DNA from: CAYPXN01 sp964470915
Lineage (GTDB): Bacteria; UBA10199; JADFYH01
Reading direction: 5' to 3'
Assembly: GCA_964470915.1 (NCBI GenBank)
Contig: CAYYEM010000011.1
Location: forward strand, 1-50,630
Length of the DNA: 50,630 bases
Part shown: positions 27,034 through 35,289 of the stretch, in pieces
Layout of the letters: each line of letters starts with the position of its first letter
Position numbering within the stretch: position 1 is the first letter of the stretch
Position numbers and translations under genes: made by a program
The notes under the pieces: model-generated
Told to the model about the DNA's origin: nothing
Seen by the model: the letters and a program-made list of their open reading frames with translations, nothing else
Databases searched by the model: none

Positions 27034-28731
27034 TTACTTCATGCCTACTTTTTCAAAGAGTTTTTTTCGGAGGCGGGCTAAATCTTCATTATCTTTTTTG
27101 CTTTTCTTACTTTGAGTAACTAAAGCATCTACAGCTTTTTGATAATACATTTCTGCTTTTGCAACACTTCCCTTTTTAAAAAAAACATCACCTAAATGTT
27201 CAAGAATGCTCGCTTCCTGAGGGCTTAATTCATCAGCCTTTAATAAATAATATACTGCTTTATTCAAATCGCCCCTTTTAAAGTAAACCCAACCTAAACT
27301 ATCTGCAATATAGCCATCTTTTGGTTTTATCTGAAAAGCCTTACTCAGCATTTCTAAAGACTCATCTAACTTAACTCCTTGATCAGCATAGGAATAACCA
27401 ATGTAATTGAGAGCTGCTGCATGATTCGGGTTGATTTCAAGAACTTCCTTCATGCTTTTAATCGCATTTTCCGTATCCCCTTGCTTGTCGTAGGAAATCC
27501 CTAAGGCAAAATACAGTTTTTCATCCTTAGGATATTTGGCAATGGCTTCTTTTAAGATCAAAATTGCTTTTTCATGATTTTCCAAATCTGTAAAAAGGGT
27601 CGCCAGCACATCATAAAATTCTGTAATATCATTTCTCTTTTGAATCGCTGCTTGCACCACTTCTAAAGCCTGTTGAAGCTTGTTATCTTCCTGCAAGATA
27701 ATAACCGAGCGAATGACAGCTTCTTTAAAAAAACTAGATTCAGGTACAATTTGCTGAAAATATTGAAGGGCTTCCGTATCTTTCTTTTGAATTTGACTCA
27801 CCACTCCCAAGTAATACTGAATGCGATCTGAATTAGGGTTGGCTTCCAAAATTTTCTGAAATCTTTCTGAAGCTTCATTATAGTTTTTCATTTCATAGAG
27901 CAACAAACCCAACCTCAGTTGCGTGGCAATATCTTCAGGCATAGCCTTTTCAAGCAACTGATACATTTTTAAGGCTTCAGGCAAATTATTCATTTCAAGA
28001 TAGATTTGCCCCAAAGATTGCTTAGCTCTGATTTCGTCGGGATTATCCTGCAAAATCTGTTTAAAAACGCTGATCGCTTTGGGATAATTTTTCTTAAAGC
28101 TCGAGTAAATACTCCCCAAATAATAATCCCCCGCTAAAGAATCAGGCTGAGTCTTTTTCATACGGACGATAGTCGCAATCGCAGCGTCCATATCTTTTCG
28201 GAGAACATACTCTCTTGCAATAGCCAGGTAAGCTTCTTCAGATTTTGGGTTAATCTTTAAAAGTTCCTGATATTGAGCCATCGCTTCATTTGTCATTTTT
28301 TTGGCTGAATATAGCTTTCCTAACAACAATAAAGCTTCCTGGTTTTTTGGATTTAAATCGACTGCTCGCTGAGCCGAGGCCATCGCTTGATCAATACGAT
28401 TTGCTTCAATGCTTTCACGAGCTTTTTCCTCTTCTAGAAAAGCAGAAGACTTATCTTGCTCAATGGCTTTATCTATAAAATACAAAGAGCCTTCAGAGTT
28501 ACCTTCATAGGCACCCAATTTAGCGAGGACAAAATAATAATAAGCATTTCCCTCTGGAGCTTTTTTTACATTATTAAATTTTTCTTCGGGATCTGGAAAA
28601 CTGGCTTTGGCACGCTTCGCTGCATTTGATTTATTGATGCCAGGACCTTGAGCTGAATGAGAAGAGGCGCAAGCTGCCAATGTAGGCAAAACAAGCATTA
28701 GAGCTAATTTTGACGCGCCAAACAGCTTCAT
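27034..28731 (-). CDS. TPR-repeat lipoprotein
   Basis: 565 residues. Lipoprotein signal with lipobox LAAC (Cys21), then about a dozen tetratricopeptide repeats from residue 60 to the end (for example AYLAIAREYVLRKDMDAAIA, YNEASERFQKILEANPNSDR, AALNYIGYSYADQG). The C-terminal repeats (IADSLGWVYFKRGDLNKAVY, ILEHLGDVFFKKG) closely follow the pattern of a family of secreted TPR proteins found in Delta- and Gammaproteobacteria next to LolB and tlyA-type genes. It is probably a periplasmic scaffold anchored to a membrane. It lies between tlyA (55 bases upstream) and the LolB-like gene (79 bases downstream), all on one strand. A 9-bp AT-rich inverted repeat (26964-26986) lies in the latter interval. 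Confidence 0.85.
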   Translation of the reverse strand: MKLFGASKLALMLVLPTLAACASSHSAQGPGINKSNAAKRAKASFPDPEEKFNNVKKAPEGNAYYYFVLAKLGAYEGNSEGSLYFIDKAIEQDKSSAFLEEEKARESIEANRIDQAMASAQRAVDLNPKNQEALLLLGKLYSAKKMTNEAMAQYQELLKINPKSEEAYLAIAREYVLRKDMDAAIATIVRMKKTQPDSLAGDYYLGSIYSSFKKNYPKAISVFKQILQDNPDEIRAKQSLGQIYLEMNNLPEALKMYQLLEKAMPEDIATQLRLGLLLYEMKNYNEASERFQKILEANPNSDRIQYYLGVVSQIQKKDTEALQYFQQIVPESSFFKEAVIRSVIILQEDNKLQQALEVVQAAIQKRNDITEFYDVLATLFTDLENHEKAILILKEAIAKYPKDEKLYFALGISYDKQGDTENAIKSMKEVLEINPNHAAALNYIGYSYADQGVKLDESLEMLSKAFQIKPKDGYIADSLGWVYFKRGDLNKAVYYLLKADELSPQEASILEHLGDVFFKKGSVAKAEMYYQKAVDALVTQSKKSKKDNEDLARLRKKLFEKVGMK

Positions 28732-28786
28732 TACTGCATCCTCTCTTTTTTATTGTAGCATACCTTTTTAAAATTTTAGATAATTT

Positions 28787-29527
28787 TTATACTTTTTTAA
28801 GCAATACAAAATATTCCTGATTTCCATCTGCTCCCGGAAGCTTTGAAGGGTAAAGTCCAATGATTTCAATAGCTAAGCTCTTTAAAGCCTGCAAGGTTCT
28901 GGCTACAATTTCTTCTCTTTGCGCCTCATTTTTAAACACACCGCCTCTTGGAACTTCTCCCTTATTTGCTTCAAATTGAGGTTTAATGAGGGCAAGAACG
29001 TAAGCAGAAGAATTTAGGATTTCTAAAATAACCGGAATCACCTTTAGAAGTGAAATAAAAGAAACATCAATCACCACGAGTTGAAGTGCTTCAGAAAAGT
29101 CTTTTTTAAGGATTTCTTTGATATGAGTTTTTTCGCGGACAATCACCCGAGGATCTTGCCTAATCTTCCATGCGAGTTGTCCATATCCTACATCGACCGC
29201 ATAAACTTTCGCTGCTCCCTTTTGAAGCAAACAATCCGTAAAACCTCCCGTAGAGGCGCCAACATCCAAACACACAAAGCCAGACACATCTAAGTGAAAA
29301 TCTTTCAAGGCACCTTCAAGCTTCACTCCTCCCCTCGAAACATAGGGATGATCTTGCCCTTTAATTTCAATCAACACTTCAGGCAGAAACATTTCAGAAG
29401 CTTTTAGAACAGGCTTCCCCTCAACAAAAACAATCCCTGCCATAATATAAGATTGAGCACGTTCTCGCGAAGGAGCTAATTGTTTTTGAACAAGAAGCTG
29501 ATCAATGCGTTGCTTGCCTGATTTCAT
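28787..29527 (-). CDS. tlyA: TlyA-family rRNA 2'-O-methyltransferase
   Basis: 246 residues from ATG 29527. The N-terminal S4 RNA-binding domain (RIDQLLVQKQLAPSRERAQS, then AGIVFVEGKPV) is followed by a Rossmann FtsJ-like methyltransferase with the SAM motif LDVGASTGGFTDCLLQ and the catalytic-lysine regions (SRGGVKLEGAL, ALIKPQFEA). Family members methylate cytidines in 16S and 23S rRNA; some older annotations call it hemolysin. Upstream Met codons at 29536 and 29566 lack ribosome-binding sites and conservation. In many bacteria tlyA follows xseA-xseB-ispA-dxs, and here it follows the same set with yjbQ and a RuBisCO-like gene in place of dxs. Confidence 0.9.
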   Translation of the reverse strand: MKSGKQRIDQLLVQKQLAPSRERAQSYIMAGIVFVEGKPVLKASEMFLPEVLIEIKGQDHPYVSRGGVKLEGALKDFHLDVSGFVCLDVGASTGGFTDCLLQKGAAKVYAVDVGYGQLAWKIRQDPRVIVREKTHIKEILKKDFSEALQLVVIDVSFISLLKVIPVILEILNSSAYVLALIKPQFEANKGEVPRGGVFKNEAQREEIVARTLQALKSLAIEIIGLYPSKLPGADGNQEYFVLLKKV

Positions 29528-29613
29528 AGTTACCATTTTAGGAGACAGGCCCCGTGTCTGCTCCAAAACTGAGGAATAAAGCCAAAGACAAATCTTTCAT
29601 GATTAAGCCTGCC

Positions 29614-30861
29614 CTACGAAAATGCCTTCAAGGCTAATGCTAGTGCCTCATGTGTTTGAGCATAATCATGGAGTGAAGTTTTTTTCTGAATCGCTTCCCA
29701 GGCTTCATGCAAACTTAAGGCGCCTGCTTTGGGCCCCTGAGGGTGACCAAAAACGCCTCGACCTGAAATAAAACCAAAATCAGGATGACCTATCTTTTGA
29801 TAAACAGTGGGTAGACTGCCTGCCCAATCACTCCCTCCTGGGATAGGCAATACTGGAGCAATATTCTCCCAGCTCTCCAAACAGGCCTTCACATTTTGTA
29901 AAACCTCTTCATCCGAGTTATGCATACGTTCACCAAAACCAGCCAAACCTATCATGTCAGCGCCTGCTAAACGTTGAAGTTTGGTAAACACCAGGGAACT
30001 AATGCCAAAATTAGCAAGACGTGAAAAAGCCGCAGTACCTGTAAAATGGCTCATCACAGGCACTTTGCTTTGCTTGCTCAAAGCACGCAGGGCCGACACA
30101 CCGGTAAAAATTCCATTCACCATTACACTGTTAGCCCCATTTGCAACTGCTACATCATGTAGATTCTTGATCTGGTCTACTTCATCTGTAATGCTAGCTA
30201 AATAAATTTTATTTTGTTTCGTCTCTTGCTCCGCTTTTAAACGCATTTGGGTACAAAACTTTGCTCGTTCCGCCAAAGGAGACCAATCAATATCTCCCAA
30301 CATTTCATCGTCTTTAGCGATATCCAAACCTCCCAACCAGCTTTGATATGCAATTTCTGCGAACTGAAAGGGACTTAAACCAATGTTAGGTTTCACGACA
30401 CCAATGAATAAAGGTCTATCTTGAACACCCAATAAATCTCTCAAAGCTTTTAATCCAAACTGCGGGCCCTCAAAAAGCTTCAAATAACTTTTTGGAAGAT
30501 GAATATCTGTCCATTTAATTGTTTCGATTCCAGGACAATAGAAAGGGCCTTCTCCTGCAGCAGCAGAGAGAAGATTGGGAATTCGAGGGCCAAAATTAAT
30601 CCAAGGATGGGCAATCACCGCTTTCCATTTTCCGCTAGCTTCCTCCTTTAAACTTATACATTTTGCGCCATGAACATGTCGAAAATCCTCAATAATTCCA
30701 GGACGTTGCCACTGAGCCGTTGACTGTTCGCAACAGAGATTTGCTGTGGCTAAACGAGGCTTAATCGAGGTTTCAAAACGGTAAGTAAAAAGAAGATTTT
30801 TTTCAGGATCAATTTGGTCAGGATTTGCAAAAAATCCATCAATGTCTTTTTCAGAAATCAT
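29614..30861 (-). CDS. RuBisCO-like protein (form IV)
   Basis: 415 residues from ATG 30861. The large-subunit TIM barrel is clear. It keeps the phosphate/catalytic lysine region GVVKPNIGLSP (Lys157), the carbamylation and metal site GGLDIAKDDE (Lys183, Asp185, Glu186), a histidine at SHFTG (His272), KLQRLAGAD and the C-terminal GHPQGPKAGA. Against form III, loop 6 reads GFGERMHNSDEEV, with Arg where the essential loop-6 lysine belongs, and GGG near the C-terminal phosphate site is GRG. Carboxylase activity is therefore unlikely. Related RLPs act as enolases or isomerases in methionine salvage, in the methylthioadenosine-isoprenoid shunt, or in apiose breakdown. No other gene of those pathways is visible except the isoprenoid gene ispA upstream. 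The in-frame TTG at 30867 is a less likely start. Confidence 0.88.
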   Translation of the reverse strand: MISEKDIDGFFANPDQIDPEKNLLFTYRFETSIKPRLATANLCCEQSTAQWQRPGIIEDFRHVHGAKCISLKEEASGKWKAVIAHPWINFGPRIPNLLSAAAGEGPFYCPGIETIKWTDIHLPKSYLKLFEGPQFGLKALRDLLGVQDRPLFIGVVKPNIGLSPFQFAEIAYQSWLGGLDIAKDDEMLGDIDWSPLAERAKFCTQMRLKAEQETKQNKIYLASITDEVDQIKNLHDVAVANGANSVMVNGIFTGVSALRALSKQSKVPVMSHFTGTAAFSRLANFGISSLVFTKLQRLAGADMIGLAGFGERMHNSDEEVLQNVKACLESWENIAPVLPIPGGSDWAGSLPTVYQKIGHPDFGFISGRGVFGHPQGPKAGALSLHEAWEAIQKKTSLHDYAQTHEALALALKAFS

Positions 30862-30922
30862 AAACAATTCGTTTTATTGTAGGGCAATCGATGAGCAATT
30901 CAACAGAATCACCGATTTGTTT

Positions 30923-31348
30923 CTAGCTTCCCATTAAAGTCAAATTCACTTTTCTTGTCTCTCGAGGTCCATCTAACTCAATCAAAAATACGGATTGCCA
31001 ATCACCCAGTTGCAACTTGGAATCTTTTAACACAAGACTCACTTGGGAATTCATAAAAAGAGAAAGTAAGTGACTATGTGTGTTCGGTCGACCATCTACT
31101 GCAACTTTGTTATGCCGATAATCTCCTTGAGGAGCTGCCAAGCGCGTCAAAAAATCGATCATATCTTTTTGCAATTCCGCACATTTTTCATTTATAACCA
31201 AAGCCGTGGTTGTGTGCGAAGTAGAAATAATTAACAACGCATCTTTTATTTCTGAATTTTCGGCAAAAGCACGTACTTCATGACTTATATCAATAATCTC
31301 TAGCGGTTTTTGAGTTTTTATTTGAAGGAGATGATTCGAGAACTTCAT
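30923..31348 (-). CDS. yjbQ: YjbQ/UPF0047 family protein
   Basis: 141 residues, full family length. Signature stretches are present: SHTTTALVINE near residue 44, DYRHN, PNTHSHLLSLF with the conserved histidines, and the C-terminal LQLGDWQSVFLIELDGPR. E. coli YjbQ has weak thiamine-phosphate synthase activity, so current annotation calls the family secondary thiamine-phosphate synthase; its main role is unknown. The ATG overlaps the stop of ispA by one base (TAATG), so the two are coupled. It lies between ispA and the RuBisCO-like gene. Confidence 0.88.
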   Translation of the reverse strand: MKFSNHLLQIKTQKPLEIIDISHEVRAFAENSEIKDALLIISTSHTTTALVINEKCAELQKDMIDFLTRLAAPQGDYRHNKVAVDGRPNTHSHLLSLFMNSQVSLVLKDSKLQLGDWQSVFLIELDGPRETRKVNLTLMGS

Positions 31349-32169
31349 TAGTTTTTCCGGTTTATTACATATCTAGCAATTTCTCTTAAAGGATCTGCTT
31401 TTGCGTCAAAACTATCGAGCAATTTCACAGCTTCTTCCATCAAGATTTTCGCTTTTTGCTTTGATTCTTCCAATCCAAGCAAGCTAGGATAAGTTGATTT
31501 ATGATTAGCCACGTCAGAACCTACATCTTTACCAATTTCTTCTCCCCCTTCAATATCCAGCACATCATCTGCAATTTGAAAGGCAAGACCAATTTTTTCT
31601 CCGTAAAGTCCTAACATTTCCACCTGCGCGGGAGTAGCTCCTGCCAGCTTTGCACCCGCTTCAACTGAAACCCGAATTAAACGACCTGTTTTGTGACGAT
31701 GTAATTGTTCAAGTTTCTCCAAATCAATGGTTTTATCTTCACTCTCCAAATCCACCACTTGCCCACCTGCCATGCCTTTAGATCCCGAAGCTTCAGCAAT
31801 ACTTTCAATCACATCAATTAAAGTAGAGGCTGGCACTTCAGGGTGTCGATAGCGTGTCATAATCCGAAACGCTTCTGTCAGTAAGGCATCTCCCGCTAAA
31901 ATGGCAACTGCTTCTCCAAACACTTTATGATTGGTAGGTTTGCCGCGTCGCAAAGCATCATCGTCCATTGCTGGCAAATCATCATGAATCAAAGAATAGG
32001 TATGGATCATCTCAATGGCAGCTGCGACCGGCAAAACTCTTTCAGAGTCTGCTCCACAAGCCTCGCAAGCCGCAATACTTAAAATAGGTCTTAAGCGTTT
32101 ACCTCCTGCCCGAATGCTGTAAAGCATCGACTCATGTAAACGGACGGGCCATTCTTTCTCGGAAGGCAA
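31348..32169 (-). CDS. ispA: Geranyl/farnesyl diphosphate synthase, N-terminus in gap
   Basis: About 273 residues from the gap to the stop. The trans-prenyltransferase signatures are complete: GGKRLRPIL, the first Asp-rich motif DDLPAMDDD, and the second FQIADDVLDIEG. The pattern and small chain length match short-chain synthases (IspA, C10-C15). Roughly the first 25-30 residues lie in the gap. The upstream Met-led frame that continues through the N run belongs to xseB, so the two must be annotated separately. The enzyme condenses isopentenyl diphosphate with allylic primers in isoprenoid synthesis. It belongs to the xseA-xseB-ispA operon. Confidence 0.92.
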   Translation of the reverse strand: MPSEKEWPVRLHESMLYSIRAGGKRLRPILSIAACEACGADSERVLPVAAAIEMIHTYSLIHDDLPAMDDDALRRGKPTNHKVFGEAVAILAGDALLTEAFRIMTRYRHPEVPASTLIDVIESIAEASGSKGMAGGQVVDLESEDKTIDLEKLEQLHRHKTGRLIRVSVEAGAKLAGATPAQVEMLGLYGEKIGLAFQIADDVLDIEGGEEIGKDVGSDVANHKSTYPSLLGLEESKQKAKILMEEAVKLLDSFDAKADPLREIARYVINRKN

Positions 32170-32269
32170 NNNNNNNNNNNNNNNNNNNNNNNNNNNNNNN
32201 NNNNNNNNNNNNNNNNNNNNNNNNNNNNNNNNNNNNNNNNNNNNNNNNNNNNNNNNNNNNNNNNNNNNN
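32170..32269. other. Assembly gap (100 N)
   Basis: A run of exactly 100 N between the start of xseB and the body of ispA. It joins the two frames by chance into a false fusion protein. The missing true sequence should hold about 50 residues of XseB plus the start of IspA, so the real gap is probably longer than 100 bases. Confidence 0.95.
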
Positions 32270-32349
32270 AAATCTCCATCTTCCATTTTAGTCACAATTT
32301 CTTCCAAATTCTTTAGCGCACTTTCAAATGTAAGCTTTTTTTCAGCCAT
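32270..32349 (-). CDS. xseB: Exodeoxyribonuclease VII small subunit, N-terminal fragment
   Basis: Only 26 residues before the gap, but they have the XseB pattern (LTFESALKNLEEIVTKMEDGD), the start of the two-helix subunit that binds XseA. A strong AGGGAGGGG ribosome-binding site precedes ATG 32349. The gene order xseA-xseB-ispA is conserved in many bacteria and supports the call. With XseA it degrades single-stranded DNA. Confidence 0.85.
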
Positions 32350-32439
32350 AAACCCCTCCCTATCTTGTCAGGACTGGATTTGCAACTTTTTTGGCCTCTC
32401 AGCTTTTCTTGGGCGAGAAGGTAACCGTAAACACAGGGT

Positions 32440-33639
32440 TTACTTTAAATGCAGCACTTTACTGACTAATATACCCCTCGATAAATGGGTTTCGATTTCG
32501 CTATTTAAAAGTACAGAATCTGCCCTTTTAAGGGGAATGCTTCGCCCGGATTTATCTTGGTAATAAGTAATCGAATAACCTCTTTCAAGAACTGCCAAGG
32601 GTGAAAGCGCTTGCAAAGTTTTTTTCAGAGTTTTCACCTCAAGTTTCCAATGTCGCAAACGTGATGCAAAAGCCAATTCCAATCGGTTTTGCCATTCATC
32701 CAAACCTTGAGCCAGCTCTTCCAAAAGTTTTTTAGGATGTTTAAGGTGACTTTTAAAAAAATCTAATCTTTCTTGTAAACTCTCTATCTTGCGACGCTGC
32801 ATTTCCTGAATTCTATTCCTAAAACTTTCCAACATGGTTTTCATTTCTTCTTTCACAGGAACTGCCAACTCCGCAGCAGCAGAAGGCGTGGGGGCTCTTA
32901 AATCAGCAACATAATCAGAAATAGTAATATCAATCTCATGACCTACCGCAGAAATCACCGGAATTTTTGACGCGGCAATGGCTCGTGCAACTTCTTCCGT
33001 ATTAAAAGCCCACAAATCTTCAAGAGACCCTCCACCTCGACCTACGATTAAAAGATCGATATCTGAAAAAGCATTCAATTCTTCTATCGCTGCTACAATG
33101 GCAGGGGCTGCTTCAGCTCCTTGAACATTCACGGGTGCCAGCAAAACATCTACATTCGAAAAACGCCTTTTTAAAACATGTAAGATATCTCGAATGGCTG
33201 CACCGCTTGGTGAAGTGACTATGCCGATTCTTTTAGGCAAAAGGGGGAGAGGCTTTTTTCGAAGTACATCAAATAATCCTTCCGCTTCCAGTTTCTTCTT
33301 GAGCTGTTCAAAAGCTAATTGCAAAGCGCCCAAACCCTGGGGCTCCATATATTCGATGATAATCTGATATGATCCTCGAGGCTCATAAACACTCACACGC
33401 CCGTTCACGATCACCTGCAAACCATCTTCTAATTTAAATTTTAAAAGACGATTATTTCCTCTGAACATCACTCCTGAAATCTGGCTATTTTCATCTTTCA
33501 ATGAAAAATAGTAATGTCCTGAAGAATGGGCCTTGAAGTTGGAAACTTCTCCCGAAATCCAAATGCTCGCAAAATTATCTTCTAGAAGATTTTTTATTCC
33601 TCGAGTGATTTCAGAAACACTGAAGATTTTTGGATTCAT
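32440..33639 (-). CDS. xseA: Exodeoxyribonuclease VII large subunit
   Basis: 399 residues from ATG 33639, the last base before the gap, and the start agrees with family alignments (MNPKIFSVSEITRGIKNLLE). It has the N-terminal OB-fold (IWISGEVSNFKAHSSGHYYF), then the catalytic domain with KRIGIVTSPSGAAIRDIL, GRGGGSLEDLWAFN and the conserved AVGHEIDITISDYVADLRA, and a C-terminal coiled coil (about 270-370) that carries the small subunits. Length is slightly under the usual 400-450. Its own promoter must be in or beyond the gap. The upstream frame through the N run is not part of it. Confidence 0.93.
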   Translation of the reverse strand: MNPKIFSVSEITRGIKNLLEDNFASIWISGEVSNFKAHSSGHYYFSLKDENSQISGVMFRGNNRLLKFKLEDGLQVIVNGRVSVYEPRGSYQIIIEYMEPQGLGALQLAFEQLKKKLEAEGLFDVLRKKPLPLLPKRIGIVTSPSGAAIRDILHVLKRRFSNVDVLLAPVNVQGAEAAPAIVAAIEELNAFSDIDLLIVGRGGGSLEDLWAFNTEEVARAIAASKIPVISAVGHEIDITISDYVADLRAPTPSAAAELAVPVKEEMKTMLESFRNRIQEMQRRKIESLQERLDFFKSHLKHPKKLLEELAQGLDEWQNRLELAFASRLRHWKLEVKTLKKTLQALSPLAVLERGYSITYYQDKSGRSIPLKRADSVLLNSEIETHLSRGILVSKVLHLK

Positions 33640-33739
33640 NNNNNNNNNNNNNNNNNNNNNNNNNNNNNNNNNNNNNNNNNNNNNNNNNNNNNNNNNNNNN
33701 NNNNNNNNNNNNNNNNNNNNNNNNNNNNNNNNNNNNNNN
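33640..33739. other. Assembly gap (100 N)
   Basis: A run of exactly 100 N between the start of xseA and the terminator of the cysteine-rich surface-protein gene. It removes the xseA promoter region. Confidence 0.95.
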
Positions 33740-33783
33740 AAAAAAACCAAGGGGCCCAAGATCTCGCGACCAAGGGCCCCTTG
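33740..33783 (-). terminator. Rho-independent terminator of the surface-protein genes
   Basis: On the minus strand, AAGGGGCCC pairs perfectly with GGGCCCCTT around a 16-nt interior and is followed by GG and a run of seven or more T that enters the gap. It lies about 28 bases after the stop at 33811. Confidence 0.85.
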
Positions 33784-33810
33784 AATGGGAGGAGTTATGA
33801 GCTTTTAAAA

Positions 33811-35220
33811 CTATTTCTTTCTTCGGATTGTCACTATTGGCATCAATCCTAGAATCAGCATCCAAAAAGGTGCTAAAGAGGTCAAAGATCCGTTCAGCAC
33901 GCATCCCCCGCTGCCACCGCCACCTAAGTTAATAGGAGTGGTGTTTGAGTTATCAGGTGTAGTTCCACCTGGAGGAGGAGTGGTGCTGCCACCAGGAGGA
34001 GTTACGGTACCACCTGGAGGAGGAGTGCTTGCTACATCACAAGCATGGGTAGTTGCATTACAAGTTCCTGAGTTACCACCGCTTGTACAAGCTGTTCCCG
34101 CGGCTTCATAATCACTACAATCTGTTTTACAACATACTCCATCGCAAACTTCTGGAGCTTCTACAGTGCCATTTCCGCAAGTGGGAGTTGCTGTTTCATT
34201 CTGACAATTGTTATCACAACCATCACCGGCTGTGGTATTTCCATCGTCACATTGTTCGCCAGTTTCCACAGCACTGTTACCACACACTGGAGGATTAGTC
34301 ATGTCGCAGGTATGAGCGGCGCTACATGCTCCTGCTTCGCCCCCTGTCGTACAAGGAGTCCCTACAGGAGAATAATGACCGGTGTTATCGCAGCATTCAG
34401 AGTTAGGTGGACAGTCTTGAGGAGGAGTAGAGGTTCCGACACATTCGTGTTGAGCATTACAAGTAGAAGTAGCAGTACTCGCATCACCATCATCGCAAGG
34501 AGAACTTTCAGGCTTCCAATGACCGGTGTTATCGCAGCACTGGCTATTTGTAGTGGGATCACATTCTGTCGCAGGTTGAGGGGTACAAGTGGTATTGCTG
34601 CCACCACAAGTTCCGCTTGCGCCATTGGAATCTGTGCAAGAGCTACCTGCACTTGCATATTGTCCATTAGCATCGCAGCAAGTGGAGTTCGGGTTACAAA
34701 CAGCACCAATAGGACGGCAATCATTGCCTACGCAAATAGTAACGTTACTTCCACTATTTAATGTGCCGCAAATGGCTTTATTACGTGATTTAGCTTTAAT
34801 GGTAATGCCTTCGATTTTAACATTTGGATTTTTCACATCGATGACACAATCTTCTGCATTAAAACCTTCTTCTGTAGCATCAATTGTAACTGCAATAGCT
34901 TGGCCTTTATTAATGGTTAAATTTGCTCCATCACTAGGATGGTTTGCATCTGTAAATTCAACATCGTTAGCATTTGTAATTCCTAAAGTAGAAGAAGGCT
35001 TGATATTGAATGTGCCAGATCCGAAAGTAATTACTTCGGTACAAGAACGATTCTGAGTACGATTATAACCTTGATCTAAATTACGACGAAGAGACCCTAA
35101 CGAACTATCATCGTTATCATGAGTCACTGTACAAAGAGTGTTGTCTACTAAGGCATGGGTGGCAGGTGAAATCGCCAACAAACATACCAAACTGAAAATG
35201 CTTAAAATGAGTTTTTTCAT
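33811..35220 (-). CDS. Cysteine-rich surface protein with C-terminal sorting signal
   Basis: 469 residues from ATG 35220. A Sec signal (MKKLILSIFSLVCLL, cleavage after THA) precedes a domain shared with the upstream paralogue (VDNTLC, SLRRNLDQGYNRTQNRSC), probably a beta-helix start like CSLREA proteins. Then come several cysteine-rich units (CCDNTGHYSPVGTPC type) and a DUF4215/myxobacterial repeat (CGNSAVETGEQCDDGN, DGCDNNCQ). A Pro/Gly linker leads to GGSGGCVLN, one membrane helix and RRKK, a MYXO-CTERM/JDVT-CTERM-like tail. An in-frame ATG at 35259 has a good GAGAGGA, but it lies upstream of the start expected from the promoter at 35263-35289. If that promoter is false, 35259 is the start. 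Surface attachment through processing at the Cys is inferred from tail type. Confidence 0.82.
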   Translation of the reverse strand: MKKLILSIFSLVCLLAISPATHALVDNTLCTVTHDNDDSSLGSLRRNLDQGYNRTQNRSCTEVITFGSGTFNIKPSSTLGITNANDVEFTDANHPSDGANLTINKGQAIAVTIDATEEGFNAEDCVIDVKNPNVKIEGITIKAKSRNKAICGTLNSGSNVTICVGNDCRPIGAVCNPNSTCCDANGQYASAGSSCTDSNGASGTCGGSNTTCTPQPATECDPTTNSQCCDNTGHWKPESSPCDDGDASTATSTCNAQHECVGTSTPPQDCPPNSECCDNTGHYSPVGTPCTTGGEAGACSAAHTCDMTNPPVCGNSAVETGEQCDDGNTTAGDGCDNNCQNETATPTCGNGTVEAPEVCDGVCCKTDCSDYEAAGTACTSGGNSGTCNATTHACDVASTPPPGGTVTPPGGSTTPPPGGTTPDNSNTTPINLGGGGSGGCVLNGSLTSLAPFWMLILGLMPIVTIRRKK

Positions 35221-35262
35221 AAATTTCGTGCCCCTGTTTAAGGTTTTATTTCTCTTCATTTT

Positions 35263-35289
35263 TTATCGTCCTCTCAAATTATTTGTTGC
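35263..35289 (-). promoter_or_regulatory. Sigma-28-like promoter for the cysteine-rich protein
   Basis: On the minus strand GCAAC (35289-35285) and GACGATAA (35270-35263) are 17 nt apart, measured from AAC. The element overlaps the stop codon of the upstream paralogue, so this gene can be transcribed by read-through and from its own promoter. Its predicted start (about 35256) lies after ATG 35259, which favours ATG 35220. Confidence 0.4.

Noticed and set aside
31092..31121. GCAACTTT and GCCGATAA within yjbQ
   Set aside because: Both halves are present but only 11 nt apart instead of 17-19, and the sequence codes for the conserved DYRHN region on the other strand.
34053..35056. Several long open frames antisense to the cysteine-rich gene
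   Set aside because: They arise from the repetitive Cys/Gly/Thr codons of the real gene, have biased, unnatural composition and lack start signals.
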